From positions 6,292 to 70,291 of the forward strand of contig CAWDTW010000078.1 of assembly GCA_963805295.1 (NCBI GenBank): DNA of 64,000 nt. Direction: 5' to 3'. Each line of letters opens with the position of its first letter. Within the stretch, counting starts at the first letter, position 1. Positions 18,918 to 28,934 of this stretch are shown here, piece by piece. Both the position numbers and the translations under genes were made by a program. Source of the stretch: Roseiarcus sp963805295. GTDB lineage: Bacteria; Pseudomonadota; Alphaproteobacteria; Rhizobiales; Beijerinckiaceae. The notes below the pieces were generated by a model. It saw only the letters and a list, made by a program, of their open reading frames with translations, made no database searches and was not told the origin of the DNA.

Positions 18918-20132
18918 TCAGTGGCAGGCTTCTTCCGTCAGCGCCTTGGCGCCGTCCATCGCGGCGAGGGCGAACGTGACGGGCTCGCGGGGCGCCGCGC
19001 CGGCCGAGGCCCCCGCCGGGGCGAGCGCGACGAGCTTGCCGTTTCGGGCGAGCGCGCAGAAGCGCTCGCGCGGCAGGAGCGCGCGGGCCGGCCCCGCTCC
19101 GGCCGTCTTGAGGGTCAGAGCCTCGCCGCCGGGCGCCAGCGCGAGCGTCCAGCCCTCCGGCGCGCCCGCCGCCTTCGCGCCCGGCTCGCGCGCGGCGAGC
19201 GAGACTTCGAGTTCGCCGCCGCCGCGCCGGTAGGCGAGGGCCGCCTCGATCGTCACGCCGGCTCCGCCGCCGCTTTCGGCGATCGGGGCGGAGGCGCTGG
19301 CGGCGATGAGATCAGGCCGGGGCGGATCGCCGTCGAAGGCGCGGCCGTCGAGCCCGTTGGCGCCCTCGGCAAGGATCGGCTCTGCGAGATCGAGGGCGCT
19401 CGTCGCCAGATGCGAGGCGCTGATCTCGGAAAGGCTCAGCCAGCGAATCCTCGCCGCCGGCGTTTTGCGCAACAGCGTCATCACCGGATCGCCGATCCCC
19501 ATCGCGGTCAGATAGTCCCTCACCCTTTCGTCGATCCAGTCCTGCTCGTAGAATGTCCGGATCTTCGTCAGATGCTCGACGCCCTCGACCTCCTTCGTCA
19601 CCGTGGTGATCTGATGGACGCCGACCTGAGGCACGGGGCCGACGAGCCGCTCCACGCCGCCCGCCAGAATCAGCGGACAGGCGGAGGCGCAGAACGCGCC
19701 GCCGACGATCGCCCGGCCGCGCGCGTTGGGACAGTCGCGGGCGCGCTCGGGGCAGTTGGCGATCAGGGTCCGCGCGACCGCGACGGCGAGGCCTTTCGCG
19801 CGGACGAGCTGGCCGATCGCCAGCGCGTCGCGGACCGAGCCGCCGTGCGAGGAGATCAGAACGGGCAGTCGGCGCCCGCCGAGATCGGCGATGAACTTGG
19901 CGAAGGCCGGCGCCGCGCCGGGCGTGACGACCCCTTCCGCCGAAATCCATTCGGGGCAATTGGGCTCGCAGGCCGGGTCCGAACTCGTGACGCGCACGAT
20001 GCGCATCGGCGGATCGCCGCGCGGCCGCTGCGGAAGCTTCAGGTCCGCGAAGGCGGCGTTCGCAGCAAGCATTCCGGCGAGCGCCGCCGCGCCTCCCCCC
20101 CGTGACCAGATTGCCCTCATGCGGCCGATCAT
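18918..20132 (-). CDS. Predicted periplasmic ClpP/crotonase-fold protein
   Basis: The 404-residue protein has a hydrophobic leader (AAALAGMLAANAAFADLKLP; ATGs at 20132 and 20120 are both possible). The next 200 residues look like the ClpP-like predicted periplasmic protein group: ISAEGVVTPGAAPAFAKFIADLGGRRLPVLISSHGGSVRDALAIG, LAVAVARTLIANC, and GGAFCASACPLILAGGVERL, where SHGGS and CASAC resemble a ClpP-type oxyanion loop and nucleophile position. Four or more cysteines suggest disulfides. The C-terminal half is Ala/Gly-rich with no recognised domain. Function unknown. Intact frame, very high GC. Confidence 0.75.
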   Translation of the reverse strand: MIGRMRAIWSRGGGAAALAGMLAANAAFADLKLPQRPRGDPPMRIVRVTSSDPACEPNCPEWISAEGVVTPGAAPAFAKFIADLGGRRLPVLISSHGGSVRDALAIGQLVRAKGLAVAVARTLIANCPERARDCPNARGRAIVGGAFCASACPLILAGGVERLVGPVPQVGVHQITTVTKEVEGVEHLTKIRTFYEQDWIDERVRDYLTAMGIGDPVMTLLRKTPAARIRWLSLSEISASHLATSALDLAEPILAEGANGLDGRAFDGDPPRPDLIAASASAPIAESGGGAGVTIEAALAYRRGGGELEVSLAAREPGAKAAGAPEGWTLALAPGGEALTLKTAGAGPARALLPRERFCALARNGKLVALAPAGASAGAAPREPVTFALAAMDGAKALTEEACH

Positions 20133-20166
20133 CCCGATTTGCGCCAGGCTGTCCAGACGGGACCGC

Positions 20167-20994
20167 TCAGCCCCGCGCCGCCGCCTCGCCCCTCAAGCGC
20201 TGGTATTCGAAAGCCACCAGGCTCGGCCCATGTTCGCGCTCGAGCCGGCGCACGATGAAATGGCCGCGCGCAAGGGTCTGGAAGTGCTCGGCGAAGGCGG
20301 CGTTGACCGCGGCCCCGCCGATTGCGCCGAGGACCGGCGCGGCCTGGGCCGCGATCTTCTCGCTGACGACCACTCCGAAGCGGGCGGCGATCTGGGAGAT
20401 CAGCCGCACGACCGCCGGCGCCGCCTGCGCGCCGACGCCCTGGGAGGCGACGAAGCGCGCGCTGTCGCTGACGGACTTGGCGAGCGCCGCGCGGACGGCG
20501 AAATAGCCGCTTTCGAACAGGGCCTCCTCATCCTCCTCGCCACCGAGCGCGAACACCTCGACGCAGGCGAGCCCGGCCTGCGGCGCGCTCAAGTCCTCGC
20601 CCTCCTCGCGCGCGATTTCGGCGATCGAGCGCAAGAGGATCGTGGTCGAGAGCGGCAGCTCGACTGGCAGCGCCGCCAGCCCGAACGCCCCGCCGAGCGC
20701 GCCGGAGGCCGCGGCGGCGAGCCTATGGGCGCGATGGCCGGCTTTAGGCGCGCGCTTCAGGTCGATGGTGCGCAGCGCGAGCTTCAGCGCCCCGCGCAGC
20801 GCCGTCTCGCTCGCATGGGCGACGAGGCGGCGCGCAGGCAGGGGCACGTTACGGCTGAGCGCCCCGATCGGGCGTCCGATCGCGTCGGTCAGGCGCTTGG
20901 CGAAGCTCGTCCCCTCGAGGCAAGCGATCGCGCGCTTCAGGTCCTCGGTTTCTTCTCGCGTCAACCGCGCCGGCATGACCTCGATGGTCGACAT
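20167..20994 (-). CDS. EcsC-family protein
   Basis: The 275-residue protein from ATG at 20994 (MSTIEVMPARLTREETEDLKRAIACLEG) matches the EcsC family, named after a Bacillus ABC-transporter operon; biochemical role unknown. Characteristic stretches: SFAKRLTDAIGRPI, AASGALGGAFGLAALPVELPLSTTILLRSIAEIAREEGEDL (membrane-associated helices), CVEVFALGG and AQAAPVLGAIGGAAVNAAFAEHFQTLARGHFIVRRLE. An upstream in-frame extension to 21090 overlaps the uppP 3' end, is Arg-rich and unlike the family, so the inner start was preferred. Confidence 0.88.
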   Translation of the reverse strand: MSTIEVMPARLTREETEDLKRAIACLEGTSFAKRLTDAIGRPIGALSRNVPLPARRLVAHASETALRGALKLALRTIDLKRAPKAGHRAHRLAAAASGALGGAFGLAALPVELPLSTTILLRSIAEIAREEGEDLSAPQAGLACVEVFALGGEEDEEALFESGYFAVRAALAKSVSDSARFVASQGVGAQAAPAVVRLISQIAARFGVVVSEKIAAQAAPVLGAIGGAAVNAAFAEHFQTLARGHFIVRRLEREHGPSLVAFEYQRLRGEAAARG

Positions 20995-21082
20995 GACGCC
21001 CTCGCTGATGCTGGCGCCTTTTCGCCCGCGAGAGCGCAATATAGCGCGCGAAGGGCCGCGGCCAAGGTCTCGGCGCAAGACG

Positions 21083-21907
21083 TCAAGCAAGCGTGACGAT
21101 CGCCAGGAAGAGCGCGCCCGCCGCCCAGCAATAATAGGCGAAGGGGCTCAAAGCCTCGAACTCGTGCCGGTTGAAATAGCGCATCAGGAAGGCGAGGCTC
21201 GCATAAGCGACGGCGCCCGCCGCCACGCCGGAGAGAATGGCCATCGGCCCGAGCGTGGCGCCGGCCTTCAGGAGCTTCGGCGCCTCGTAGACGTTGGCCG
21301 CGAGAATGATCGGCGTCCCCATCAGGAACGAGAAGCGCGCGGATTCCGCGTGCCTCAGGCCCGCAACGACCCCCGCGACGATGGTCGAGCCGGAGCGGGA
21401 AATGCCCGGAATGAGCGCCAGGCACTGGGCGAAGCCGACCGCCAGCGCGCCCTTCCAGTTGAGCTGGTCGAGTTTTCCGACCGTCTCGCCGGCGATCAGA
21501 TCGCCGAAGTAAAGCAGAAACCCGTTGACGACGAGGAAGGTCGCGGCGATCCACGGAACGCCGAAAGCCTCTGAAAGCGGCTTGTGCAGCGCGGCGCCGA
21601 TCACCACCGCCGGGATCGTCGCCAACACGACCAGCCCGAACAGCCGCCGATCCGCCGCCGAGCGCTCGCCGCGGAGGCTGACGAGGGAAAGGCCGAAATT
21701 GATCCAGTCGCGCCAGAAGAAGACGAAGAGGGCGATCGCCGTGCCCAGATGCATGACCGTGAGATAGGCGAGCCAGTCGGGGGCCTTGAGGTCGACCCCC
21801 CAGCCGAGGAGGCGCGGCAGGATCACCGCATGGCCGAGACTGCTGATCGGGAACAGCTCCGTCACGCCCTGCAACACGGCCATGACGATCGCTTGGATGG
21901 CGGTCAC
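21083..21907 (-). CDS. uppP: Undecaprenyl-diphosphatase
   Basis: UppP (BacA) is an integral membrane phosphatase that recycles undecaprenyl diphosphate for peptidoglycan and other envelope polymers; it confers bacitracin tolerance when abundant. Both signature regions are present: the N-terminal LQGVTELFPISSLGH (BacA motif 1 with catalytic Glu and His) and PGISRSGSTI (motif 2, with the essential Arg). About eight hydrophobic segments are seen across 274 residues, the usual length. ATG at 21907 begins MTAIQAIVMAVLQG. The frame is intact. Confidence 0.97.
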   Translation of the reverse strand: MTAIQAIVMAVLQGVTELFPISSLGHAVILPRLLGWGVDLKAPDWLAYLTVMHLGTAIALFVFFWRDWINFGLSLVSLRGERSAADRRLFGLVVLATIPAVVIGAALHKPLSEAFGVPWIAATFLVVNGFLLYFGDLIAGETVGKLDQLNWKGALAVGFAQCLALIPGISRSGSTIVAGVVAGLRHAESARFSFLMGTPIILAANVYEAPKLLKAGATLGPMAILSGVAAGAVAYASLAFLMRYFNRHEFEALSPFAYYCWAAGALFLAIVTLA

Positions 21908-21985
21908 TGCGAACCTCGCCTGTCAAGAGTACGCCGGACAGGCGCGATTACGCGATTCGTCGGCGAAAGCGAAGGCGCGGCCGCC

Positions 21986-22756
21986 TCAGCAGGAGACGCG
22001 CCCGCACTTGTGCACCGAATCGATCTTGCCCTTGAGCTGATCGTAGCCGACCGCGCCGACGACGACGTCCTGGCCGACGACGAAGGTCGGCGTCCCGTTG
22101 ATCTGCAGCGCGTCGGCGAGCTGCATGGTCTCGTCGAGGCCCGTCTTGACGTCGGCGCTCTCCATGTCCTTGGCGAGCCTGTCCATGTCGAGCCCGAGCT
22201 CCTTGGCCACCGCCAGCGCCTCGGCCTTGCCGACCGACCCGTGGGTCGCCAAGAGCTTGGAATGGAAGGCCCAGAACTTGTCGCCCGGCAGCTGGTTTCG
22301 CGCCGCGATCGCGACCTTGGCCGCTTCGACCGACCCGGGCCCCAGCACCGGGAAGTCTTTCAGCACCAGCTTCAGGTTCGGATCGTCCTTCATGAGCTTG
22401 GCGATGTCGGGGAGCGCGCCTTTGCAGAAGTGGCAATTGTAGTCGAAGAATTCGACCAGCGTGGCCGTCGCCTTCGGGTTGCCGATCGTCGCCTGGTACT
22501 TGGAGCTGAACAGCGGCCCCGCTTCGTTGGCGACCGTCTTCTGGCGCTCGGCCTCGGCGGTCGCCTTGTCGCGCTTGTCGAGCGCTTCGATCGCGTCGTG
22601 CAGAACGTCCGGGTTGTTGACGAGATAATCGCGGATGAACGCGCCCAGTTCCTGTTTCTGCGCAGGGGTGAACTCGTCGGCGCGAGCGGGCAAGGCGACG
22701 CAGGCCGCGGCGGCGGCGAGGGCGGCGGCGAAGCCGAGGGCGGCGGTCAGTTTCAT
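21986..22756 (-). CDS. DsbA-family thiol:disulfide oxidoreductase
   Basis: A 256-residue exported protein with signal peptide (LGFAAALAAAAACVALPARA) and an N-terminal helical region (QKQELGAFIRDYLVNNPDVLHDAIEALDK), the arrangement of the ScsC/DsbA-like group. The thioredoxin domain carries a CHFC active site (VEFFDYNCHFCKGALPDI), the cis-Pro segment NGTPTFVVGQ, and YDQLKGKID. A second Cys pair closes the C-terminus (KCGRVSC). It should oxidise or isomerise periplasmic disulfides. Next to uppP but with a 78-base gap; probably its own unit. Confidence 0.92.
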   Translation of the reverse strand: MKLTAALGFAAALAAAAACVALPARADEFTPAQKQELGAFIRDYLVNNPDVLHDAIEALDKRDKATAEAERQKTVANEAGPLFSSKYQATIGNPKATATLVEFFDYNCHFCKGALPDIAKLMKDDPNLKLVLKDFPVLGPGSVEAAKVAIAARNQLPGDKFWAFHSKLLATHGSVGKAEALAVAKELGLDMDRLAKDMESADVKTGLDETMQLADALQINGTPTFVVGQDVVVGAVGYDQLKGKIDSVHKCGRVSC

Positions 22757-22860
22757 GAGAATTCTCCAGCCTGCGGCGGCGCGCCGTGACGCGCCGCACG
22801 TTCCGATCGCCGGCCCTTAGGAGCGACGATTGCAACATTGTTATGTCCGCGCGCTCGCTT

Positions 22861-24352
22861 CTAGCGGATTTCGGCGATCGTGTCTTCCCGCGCCAGCGTG
22901 CTGAACCGGGTCACCTCCGCGTCGAACTGCAGTTCGATCGTGCCGGTGGGCCCATGGCGCTGCTTGCCGATGATCAGCTCCGCCCGGCCGTGGGCGCTTT
23001 CCATCTGGGCCATCCAGGCGATGTGCTCCTCGGTGCCGGGCCGCGGCTCCTTGTTCTTGAGATAATATTCTTCGCGGAAGACGAACAGCACCACGTCGGC
23101 GTCCTGCTCGATCGACCCGGATTCGCGCAAGTCCGAGAGCTGGGGACGCTTGTCGTCGCGCTGCTCGACCTGACGCGAGAGCTGGGAGAGGGCGAGGATC
23201 GGCACGCCGAGCTCCTTGGCGAGCGCCTTGAGGCCGGTGGTGATTTCGGTCAGCTCCTGCACGCGATTGTCGCCGCGGGTCTTCGAGCCCGAAAGCAGCT
23301 GCAGATAGTCGATGACCAGCAGGTCGAGCCCCTTCTGCCGTTTCAGGCGGCGCGCGCGCGCAGTGAGCTGGGCGATCGAAATGCCGCCGGTCTGGTCGAT
23401 GTAGAAGGGAATCTGCTGCATATCGCTGACGGCGTCGGCGACCCGGTGAAAGTCGCTTTCGGTGATGTCGCCGCGGCGGATCTTGTAGGAGGGGACGCCG
23501 GACTGTTCGGCGATGATCCGGGTCGCCAGCTGCTCGGCCGACATTTCGAGCGAGAAGAAGCCGACGACGCCGCCGTTGGCGGTCTCGAGCGTCCCGTCCG
23601 CTCGGGTTCGCCCCTGATAGGCCTTGGCGATGTTGAAGGCGATGTTGGTGGCGAGCGCCGTCTTGCCCATGCCGGGGCGCCCCGCGAGGATGACGAGGTC
23701 GGAGGCCTGCAGTCCGCCCATGTAGCGGTCGAGATCGGTGAGCCCGGTCGCGATGCCGGAGAGCGACCCCTCGCGCTCGTAGGCCCTGGCGGCCATGTCG
23801 ACCGCGATCTTCAGCGCGTCGGAAAACCGCTGGAAGCCGCCGTCGTAGCGGCCCGTCTCGGCGATCTGGTAGAGGCGCCGCTCGGCCTCCTCGATCTGTT
23901 CGCGCGGGCTCGAAATCGACCGGAGCGTCATAGGCGACGTTGACCACGTCCTCGCCGATCGAAATGAGTTCGCGCCGCATGGCGAGGTCGTAGACGCTGC
24001 GCCCGTAGTCGTGAGCGTTGATGATGGTGGTCGCCTCGGTGGCGAGCCGCGCCAGATATTGCGACACGGTGACGCCGCCGAGATCGTGCTCGCCCAAGAA
24101 AGTCTTCAGCGTGATCGGCGTCGCCAGCTTGCCGGCGCGAATCATCGAGCCCGCGATCTCGTAGACGCGGCGATGGATCTCCTCGACGAAATGCTCGCTT
24201 CTGAGAAAATCCGACACCCGGTCGAATGCGTCGTTATTGATGAGAATCGCGCCGAGCAGCGCCTGCTCGGCCTCGAGGTTATGGGGCGGCGTGCGATACG
24301 CGCGCTCCTGCCCCCCGGTCTGTCGCGGCGGGAATTGCTCGATGGTCGCCAT
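22861..24352 (-). CDS. dnaB: Replicative DNA helicase DnaB, probable frameshift
   Basis: DnaB is the hexameric helicase that unwinds DNA at the replication fork. The N-terminal frame contains PHNLEAEQALLGAILINNDAFDRVSDFL and the rest of the DnaB-N domain up to NVAYDAPVDFEP. After an extra base in the GGG at 23906-23908 the second frame gives REQIEEAERRLYQIAETG and the RecA-like domain: Walker A (AGRPGMGKTALATN), FFSLEMSAEQLATR, DLLVIDYLQLLSG (Walker B), LSQLSRQVEQR and the C-terminal RHGPTGTIELQF. Repaired length is 496 residues from ATG 24352 (MATIEQFPPRQ); an upstream ATG at 24406 adds an atypical extension. As DnaB is essential, the indel is most likely an error. Confidence 0.95.
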
Positions 24353-24746
24353 GGGCAAGAGGCGCGTCTTTCGTCGGTTGAGAGTTGAGGCGAACGCAAG
24401 GGTCATGCGAATCGGTGACGCGCGATGATACGCCGGCGGCTCAGTGCGACAAAAGCGCCGCCGCTCATCGCCCCGATCCCGGAGGCGGCATAGCCCCTAC
24501 GCGCGGCTGAGCCAACGGCCGCGGCCCGGCGAACCGCCGTTGTCCCCGCTATCCACCTGAAGGAAATGCGAGGCTTGACTTTGACAGTGCGGAGGCGAAC
24601 CAACTCGCGGAACGAAGGACAGGGGCGGCCCGGCTCGCGGCGCCAGGAATGGCGTCGTCCGTCGTACCGGGACTGCACGAGCCGCCCCGTTGTCCGCCTG
24701 ACCTTGGCGTGCTCCGATGGGTCGCGCCGGAGAAAAAGGCGAGGCG
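24353..24746. other. Intergenic region between dnaB and the 24747 membrane protein gene
   Basis: This roughly 390-base divergent interval should carry the dnaB promoter (minus strand) and that of the following plus-strand genes. I see no gene, convincing promoter hexamers, palindrome or terminator in it. Short Arg-rich frames on both strands look like GC-driven shadows. Confidence 0.5.
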
Positions 24747-25244
24747 ATGAGCGAAGCGCCGTCGAAGATGAGAATTCTGTTGGCTCAGGCGGTCGTCGCG
24801 CTGATGATCGCCTTCGTCGCTATCGGCGTGGCCTCGTACGGCCTCTCCGCGGAGGTTCGCGAGCGCGTCTGGCATGATCTTGTCGAGCGACCGGGCGGGC
24901 CGATGACCTTCCGCTTCATCCTTCAGCCCGTCATGGCGACGATCGCCGCGCTGCACGACGGCGTCGACGACGCACGGACCGGGCGCGCGCCTTATTTCTG
25001 GACGCTGCTGACCAAACCGTCGGAGCGCCTTGGCCGCCTTGGCGAAGGACTGGTCGCCACCGCACGGGTCCTTCTGTTGGGCCTGGTCATGGACTCCGTC
25101 TATCAGCTTGTCGAGTTCGAAAGTTTCTATCCGGCCGAGGCGGTCATCGTCGCGATCGTGCTCGCCTTTCTCCCTTATCTGCTGCTGCGCGGCCCAATCG
25201 CTCGGGTCGCGCGCCTATGGATTCATGGGCCCTCAGCGGGCTAA
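24747..25244 (+). CDS. Hypothetical membrane protein
   Basis: A 165-residue protein starting at ATG 24747 (MSEAPSKMRILLAQAVVALM), preceded by GGCGAGGCG. It has an N-terminal transmembrane segment (LLAQAVVALMIAFVAIGVASYGL), a soluble stretch with FRFILQPVMATIAALHDGVDDARTGRAPYFW, and two further hydrophobic segments (VLLLGLVMDSVYQLVEF, AVIVAIVLAFLPYLLL). I do not recognise a named family, though the pattern FRFILQP.MA...A..DG..DA..GR.P.. recurs in small proteins annotated as hypothetical in Alphaproteobacteria. It is followed after 33 bases by a DUF202 gene and then a sulfatase in the same direction, so the three may be co-transcribed. Confidence 0.7.
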   Translation: MSEAPSKMRILLAQAVVALMIAFVAIGVASYGLSAEVRERVWHDLVERPGGPMTFRFILQPVMATIAALHDGVDDARTGRAPYFWTLLTKPSERLGRLGEGLVATARVLLLGLVMDSVYQLVEFESFYPAEAVIVAIVLAFLPYLLLRGPIARVARLWIHGPSAG

Positions 25245-25277
25245 GGTCTCTGATAGCCAGACGGGGGTGCGGGCAGC

Positions 25278-25721
25278 ATGACGAACGCGAGCGATGATTC
25301 GATGCCGCGCCGGTTCGAGGTGAGGGCGAGCGCGACGGATCATTTCGCTTGGCTGCGCACTCGGCTCGCGATCGAGCGGACGATGATGGCGTGGGTCCGC
25401 ACGGCGACAGCGCTGATCGGCTTCGGCTTCACCATCGTCCAGTTTTTCGCTCGCATCCAAGAGGCGCCGGGAGCCGCTCCTCCGTATTTTCCCCACGCGC
25501 CGCGCTATCTCGGCCTTTCGCTGATCTTCTGCGGCGTCATGGCTCTGGTGATTGCGATTTGGGAATATCACTGGGGGCTTCGTTACCTATGGGGCGGAAA
25601 TTTTGCGGCGATCGCGGGATTTTCGCGGGAGGAAAAGCAAACGCCGCTGCTCGCGGTGGCGGTCGTCCTCGCCCTCATCGGAATATTCGCATTCTTCGCC
25701 GTGGTGTTTCGTCTTGTATAG
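25278..25721 (+). CDS. DUF202 (YidH-like) membrane protein
   Basis: The 147-residue protein has the DUF202 signature: DHFAWLRTRLAIERTMMAWVRTATALIGFGFTIVQFF near the N-terminus (the LAxERTxLAWxRT motif), followed by two more membrane segments (YLGLSLIFCGVMALVIAIWEY and LLAVAVVLALIGIFAFFAVVF). Family members are small inner-membrane proteins of unknown function. It lies 33 bases after the previous membrane-protein gene and 71 bases before the sulfatase. Intact frame. Confidence 0.9.
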   Translation: MTNASDDSMPRRFEVRASATDHFAWLRTRLAIERTMMAWVRTATALIGFGFTIVQFFARIQEAPGAAPPYFPHAPRYLGLSLIFCGVMALVIAIWEYHWGLRYLWGGNFAAIAGFSREEKQTPLLAVAVVLALIGIFAFFAVVFRLV

Positions 25722-25792
25722 CGCGTGCAAGCGGAGGAGACATCGACTGAACGCGCAATTTGGAACAGGCAGGTCAACCAAGGGAGCGTCGC

Positions 25793-27282
25793 ATGGCTAA
25801 GTTTGACAAGCCAAATATCCTCATCATTTGGGGCGACGATATCGGGTATTGGAACATCAGCCACTACAGCAAGGGCATGATGGGCTACCAAACCCCCAAC
25901 ATCGACCGCATCGCGCAAGAAGGGGCGACCTTCACCGATTGGTACGGCCAGCAGAGCTGCACCGCCGGCCGCGCGAGCTTCATCACCGGTCAGAACCCGA
26001 TCCGCACCGGCCTGACCAAGGTCGGCATGCCCGGCGCCACGGTCGGACTTGCACGCGGAAGACCCGACCATCGCCGAACTGCTGAAGCCGCTCGGCTACG
26101 CCACCGGCCAGTTCGGCAAGAACCATCTGGGCGACCGCGACGAATATCTGCCGACCGTGCACGGGTTCGACGAATTCTTCGGCAATCTCTATCACCTCAA
26201 CGCCGAGGAGGAGCCGGAACTGCCCGACTATCCCAAGGACCCGGAATTCAAGAAGAAGTTTGGACCCCGCGGCGTGCTCCACTGCCTGGCCGACGGCAAG
26301 GGCGGGCAGACGATCACGGACACCGGTCCGCTGACCAAGAAGCGCATGGAAACCATCGACGAGGAGATCACTGCGGGCGCTCTGGCCTGGATGGAGAAGC
26401 AGGCCAAGGCGGAGCAGCCATTCTTCCTCTGGTACAATTCGACGGCCATGCACTTCAGGACCCACCTCGCCGACAAGAACCGCGGCAAGAGCGGGCAGGA
26501 CGACTACAGCGATCGGATGGTCACCCACGACGAGCAGATCGGCGAGATGCTCGAACAAGCTCGACGAGCTGGGCATCGCCGACAACACCATCGTCATGTA
26601 TTCCACCGACAACGGCCCCGAGAACGACACCTGGCCGGATGGCGCCAACACGCCGTTCCGCATCGAGAAAGACACCAACTGGGAAGGCGGCTGGCGCGTT
26701 CCGGCGTTCCTGCGCTGGCCGGGCAAGATCAAGGCCGGTTCGGTCTTCAACGGCATCGGCTCTCACATCGACATGTTCCCGACCTTGCTCGCCGCCGCCG
26801 GCGATCCGGACGTGACCCAGAAGCTCCTCAACGGCTGCACGGTCGGAGGCAAGACCTTCAAGGTCCATCTCGACGGCTACAACATGATTCCCTACGTGAC
26901 GGGCGCGGTGAAGGAGAGCCCGAGAAACGCCATCATGTACTTCAGCGACGACGGCGAAGTCATGGCGGTCCGGGTCGGCGACTATAAGTTCAACCTGGCG
27001 ATACAACGCGCGGTTAGGACGATGGCATGGGCGGAGCCTTTGGTGAAGCTGAGGCTGCCGTTGATCTACAACCTGCGCCGCGACCCGTTCGAGCGCGCCG
27101 ATTTCAACTCCAACACCTACTTGGATTGGATGGTCGATCACGTCCCCCAGATGTACCTCATGCAGGCGACGGTGGCGGCGCAGATCGAGAACTTCGTCAA
27201 GTTCCCGCCGCGTCAGAAACCGGCTTCGTTCAACCTGGACGCGGTGTTGGCGATGGTGTCGACTCACGGCGGCCATGCCTGA
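25793..27282 (+). CDS. Arylsulfatase-type sulfatase, two probable frameshifts
   Basis: A type I sulfatase hydrolysing sulfate esters. The N-terminal metal ligands (NILIIWGDDIGYW) and activation motif CTAGR (in QQSCTAGRASFITGQNPIRTGL) are present; the Cys would be converted to formylglycine. The frame breaks twice: an extra T at 26049-26050 (GGACTTGCAC; repaired GLHAEDPTIAELLKPLGY) and an extra G at 26559 before CTCGACGAG (repaired EQLDELGIADNTIVMYSTDNGPEND, the second metal-binding motif). Repaired length is about 495 residues. No signal peptide is evident (starts MAKFDKPNI), so it may be cytoplasmic. Upstream AAGGGAGCGTCGC supports the ATG at 25793. A sulfatase maturase gene lies about 1.6 kb downstream on the other strand. 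Confidence 0.9.
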
Positions 27283-27615
27283 CTTCGGCGGTCTCTTGCG
27301 AGGGTGGCCGCGAGCGCGCCCGGCGCGTTTGCCGGGCGTCGAACATGTGTCTTCGCCTTCGCTCGCCGATTTGAGCGGAAACTCTCGGCGGGCGACGCGT
27401 GCGTCGAGAGTCTGCCAACTGGAAGATGCGGCCGCGACCGGTAAGCGCGCTGCCTTCGCAGCCTGCCGGCCAGCAGGCAGGGCGCGCTAATGCACGATCC
27501 TTTTTCGATCCTTTTCGATGAGCACGTCCGCAACGAGTGCGTGCCGCTAAGAGTGCGCCGATTGGGTTCGGGCGGAATGGCTGGCGCCTACACCCGACAG
27601 CCAAGGAGGGTCGAG

Positions 27616-28881
27616 GTGAGCCGTAGCGAGGAAGTCCGCGACTTCTACGAGAGGATGCCCTATCCGGCGCCGCTCGCGAGTCTGGACGAACACCGCGACC
27701 TCTACAAGAACCCGGACCGTCGCCGGGTCGAGTTTCATCTGATGTGGCCCGCCAGGCAGCCGCGGGGAAACCTGGAAATCCTGGTCGCCGGCTGCGGCAC
27801 GTCGCAGGCCGCGAGGTACGCGCTCCGCGAGCCCGAGGCTCGAATCACGGCGATCGACGTCAGCGACACGAGCCTTCGCCACACCCGAGAGCTTCAGCGC
27901 AAGTACAACCTGCAGAATCTCGAACTGCATCAAATCCCGATCGAGCGCGTCCGGGAGATTGGCCGCTCTTTCGACATGGTGGTTTGTACAGGGGTGCTGC
28001 ATCACTTGCCCGACCCGGACTGCGGTCTTCGCGCCCTCCGCGACGTTCTGCGGCCGAGCGGCGCGATGCGCCTGATGGTCTACGCCCGCTACGGCCGGGC
28101 CGGAATCTATATGATGCAGGAGTACTGCCGCCTCCTCGAAATTGAGGCGTCGGCGACGGATCTGCGAACGCTCCGCGCCGCGCTCGAAGCGTTGCCGGCG
28201 GACCACCCGATCTCAGGCCTGCTGCGCCGCTCGAAGGATTTCTGGCGACCGGAGGCGATGGCGGACGCGCTCCTTCATCCGCAAGATCGCGCCTACACCG
28301 TCCCCGAATTGCATGCGTGGCTCGATCGCTGCGGCATGTCCTTCGGCCGCTGGATCGAGCAGGCGCCCTACCTCGCCGAATGCGGGATGATTGCGCTGAG
28401 CCCGCACGCCGCGCGCCTGGCCGCGCTACCCTCGCGCCCGCAGCATGCAGCCGTCGAGCTCTTCCGCGGAACAATGGTGTCCCACAGTTTCATCGCCTAC
28501 CGCGACGATAGCGCGATTGAGAGCCAGCCGATCACCTTCAACGGGGATCGTTGGCGCGACTACGTCCCCATTGCACTGCCATGGACGGTGTGCGTGCGGG
28601 AGCGTCTGCCGCCCGGTAGCGTCGCGGTGTTGATCAACCAGTCGCACACATTCACCGATCTCATTCTCACGGTCGACGCTTTCGAGGACCGGCTTCTCGG
28701 CGCCATCGACGGGAACCGAACCCTCGGCGAAATTCTGCAAATTGCAGTCCACGAGCGCGATTTCGAGCGTCGAGCCTTGCGTTTCTTCGAGCGCCTTTGG
28801 CAATACGACCAGGTCGTTTTCGACGCGTCTCGCGCCGCCCTGAGCCAGCCGTATGGCGAAGCGCCTGCGCCAAACCGGTGA
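27616..28881 (+). CDS. SAM-dependent methyltransferase, multidomain
   Basis: The GTG at 27616 was chosen because AAGGAGG at 27603-27609 lies 6 bases upstream; an ATG at 27490 would add 42 atypical Arg-rich residues. The 421-residue product starts SRSEEVRDFYERMPYPAPL, then has class I SAM-binding motif I (EILVAGCGTSQAARYAL), motif II (ITAIDVSDTSLRHTRELQ) and motif IV (FDMVVCTGVLHHLPDPD, DVLRPSGAMRLMVYARYGR). The C-terminal 200 residues (from about VPELHAWLDRCG) form a family-specific domain. The substrate is unknown. It lies between the sulfatase and the convergent sulfatase maturase. Confidence 0.85.
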   Translation: MSRSEEVRDFYERMPYPAPLASLDEHRDLYKNPDRRRVEFHLMWPARQPRGNLEILVAGCGTSQAARYALREPEARITAIDVSDTSLRHTRELQRKYNLQNLELHQIPIERVREIGRSFDMVVCTGVLHHLPDPDCGLRALRDVLRPSGAMRLMVYARYGRAGIYMMQEYCRLLEIEASATDLRTLRAALEALPADHPISGLLRRSKDFWRPEAMADALLHPQDRAYTVPELHAWLDRCGMSFGRWIEQAPYLAECGMIALSPHAARLAALPSRPQHAAVELFRGTMVSHSFIAYRDDSAIESQPITFNGDRWRDYVPIALPWTVCVRERLPPGSVAVLINQSHTFTDLILTVDAFEDRLLGAIDGNRTLGEILQIAVHERDFERRALRFFERLWQYDQVVFDASRAALSQPYGEAPAPNR

Positions 28882-28934
28882 CTCCAGGTCTCCGCAACCC
28901 CGTCGGCCCTTTCAAACGCTGACCCGGCCAAAAT

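Noticed and set aside
27490..27615. Methyltransferase start at ATG 27490
   Set aside because: No ribosome-binding site there, atypical Arg-rich residues, and a strong AAGGAGG precedes the GTG at 27616.
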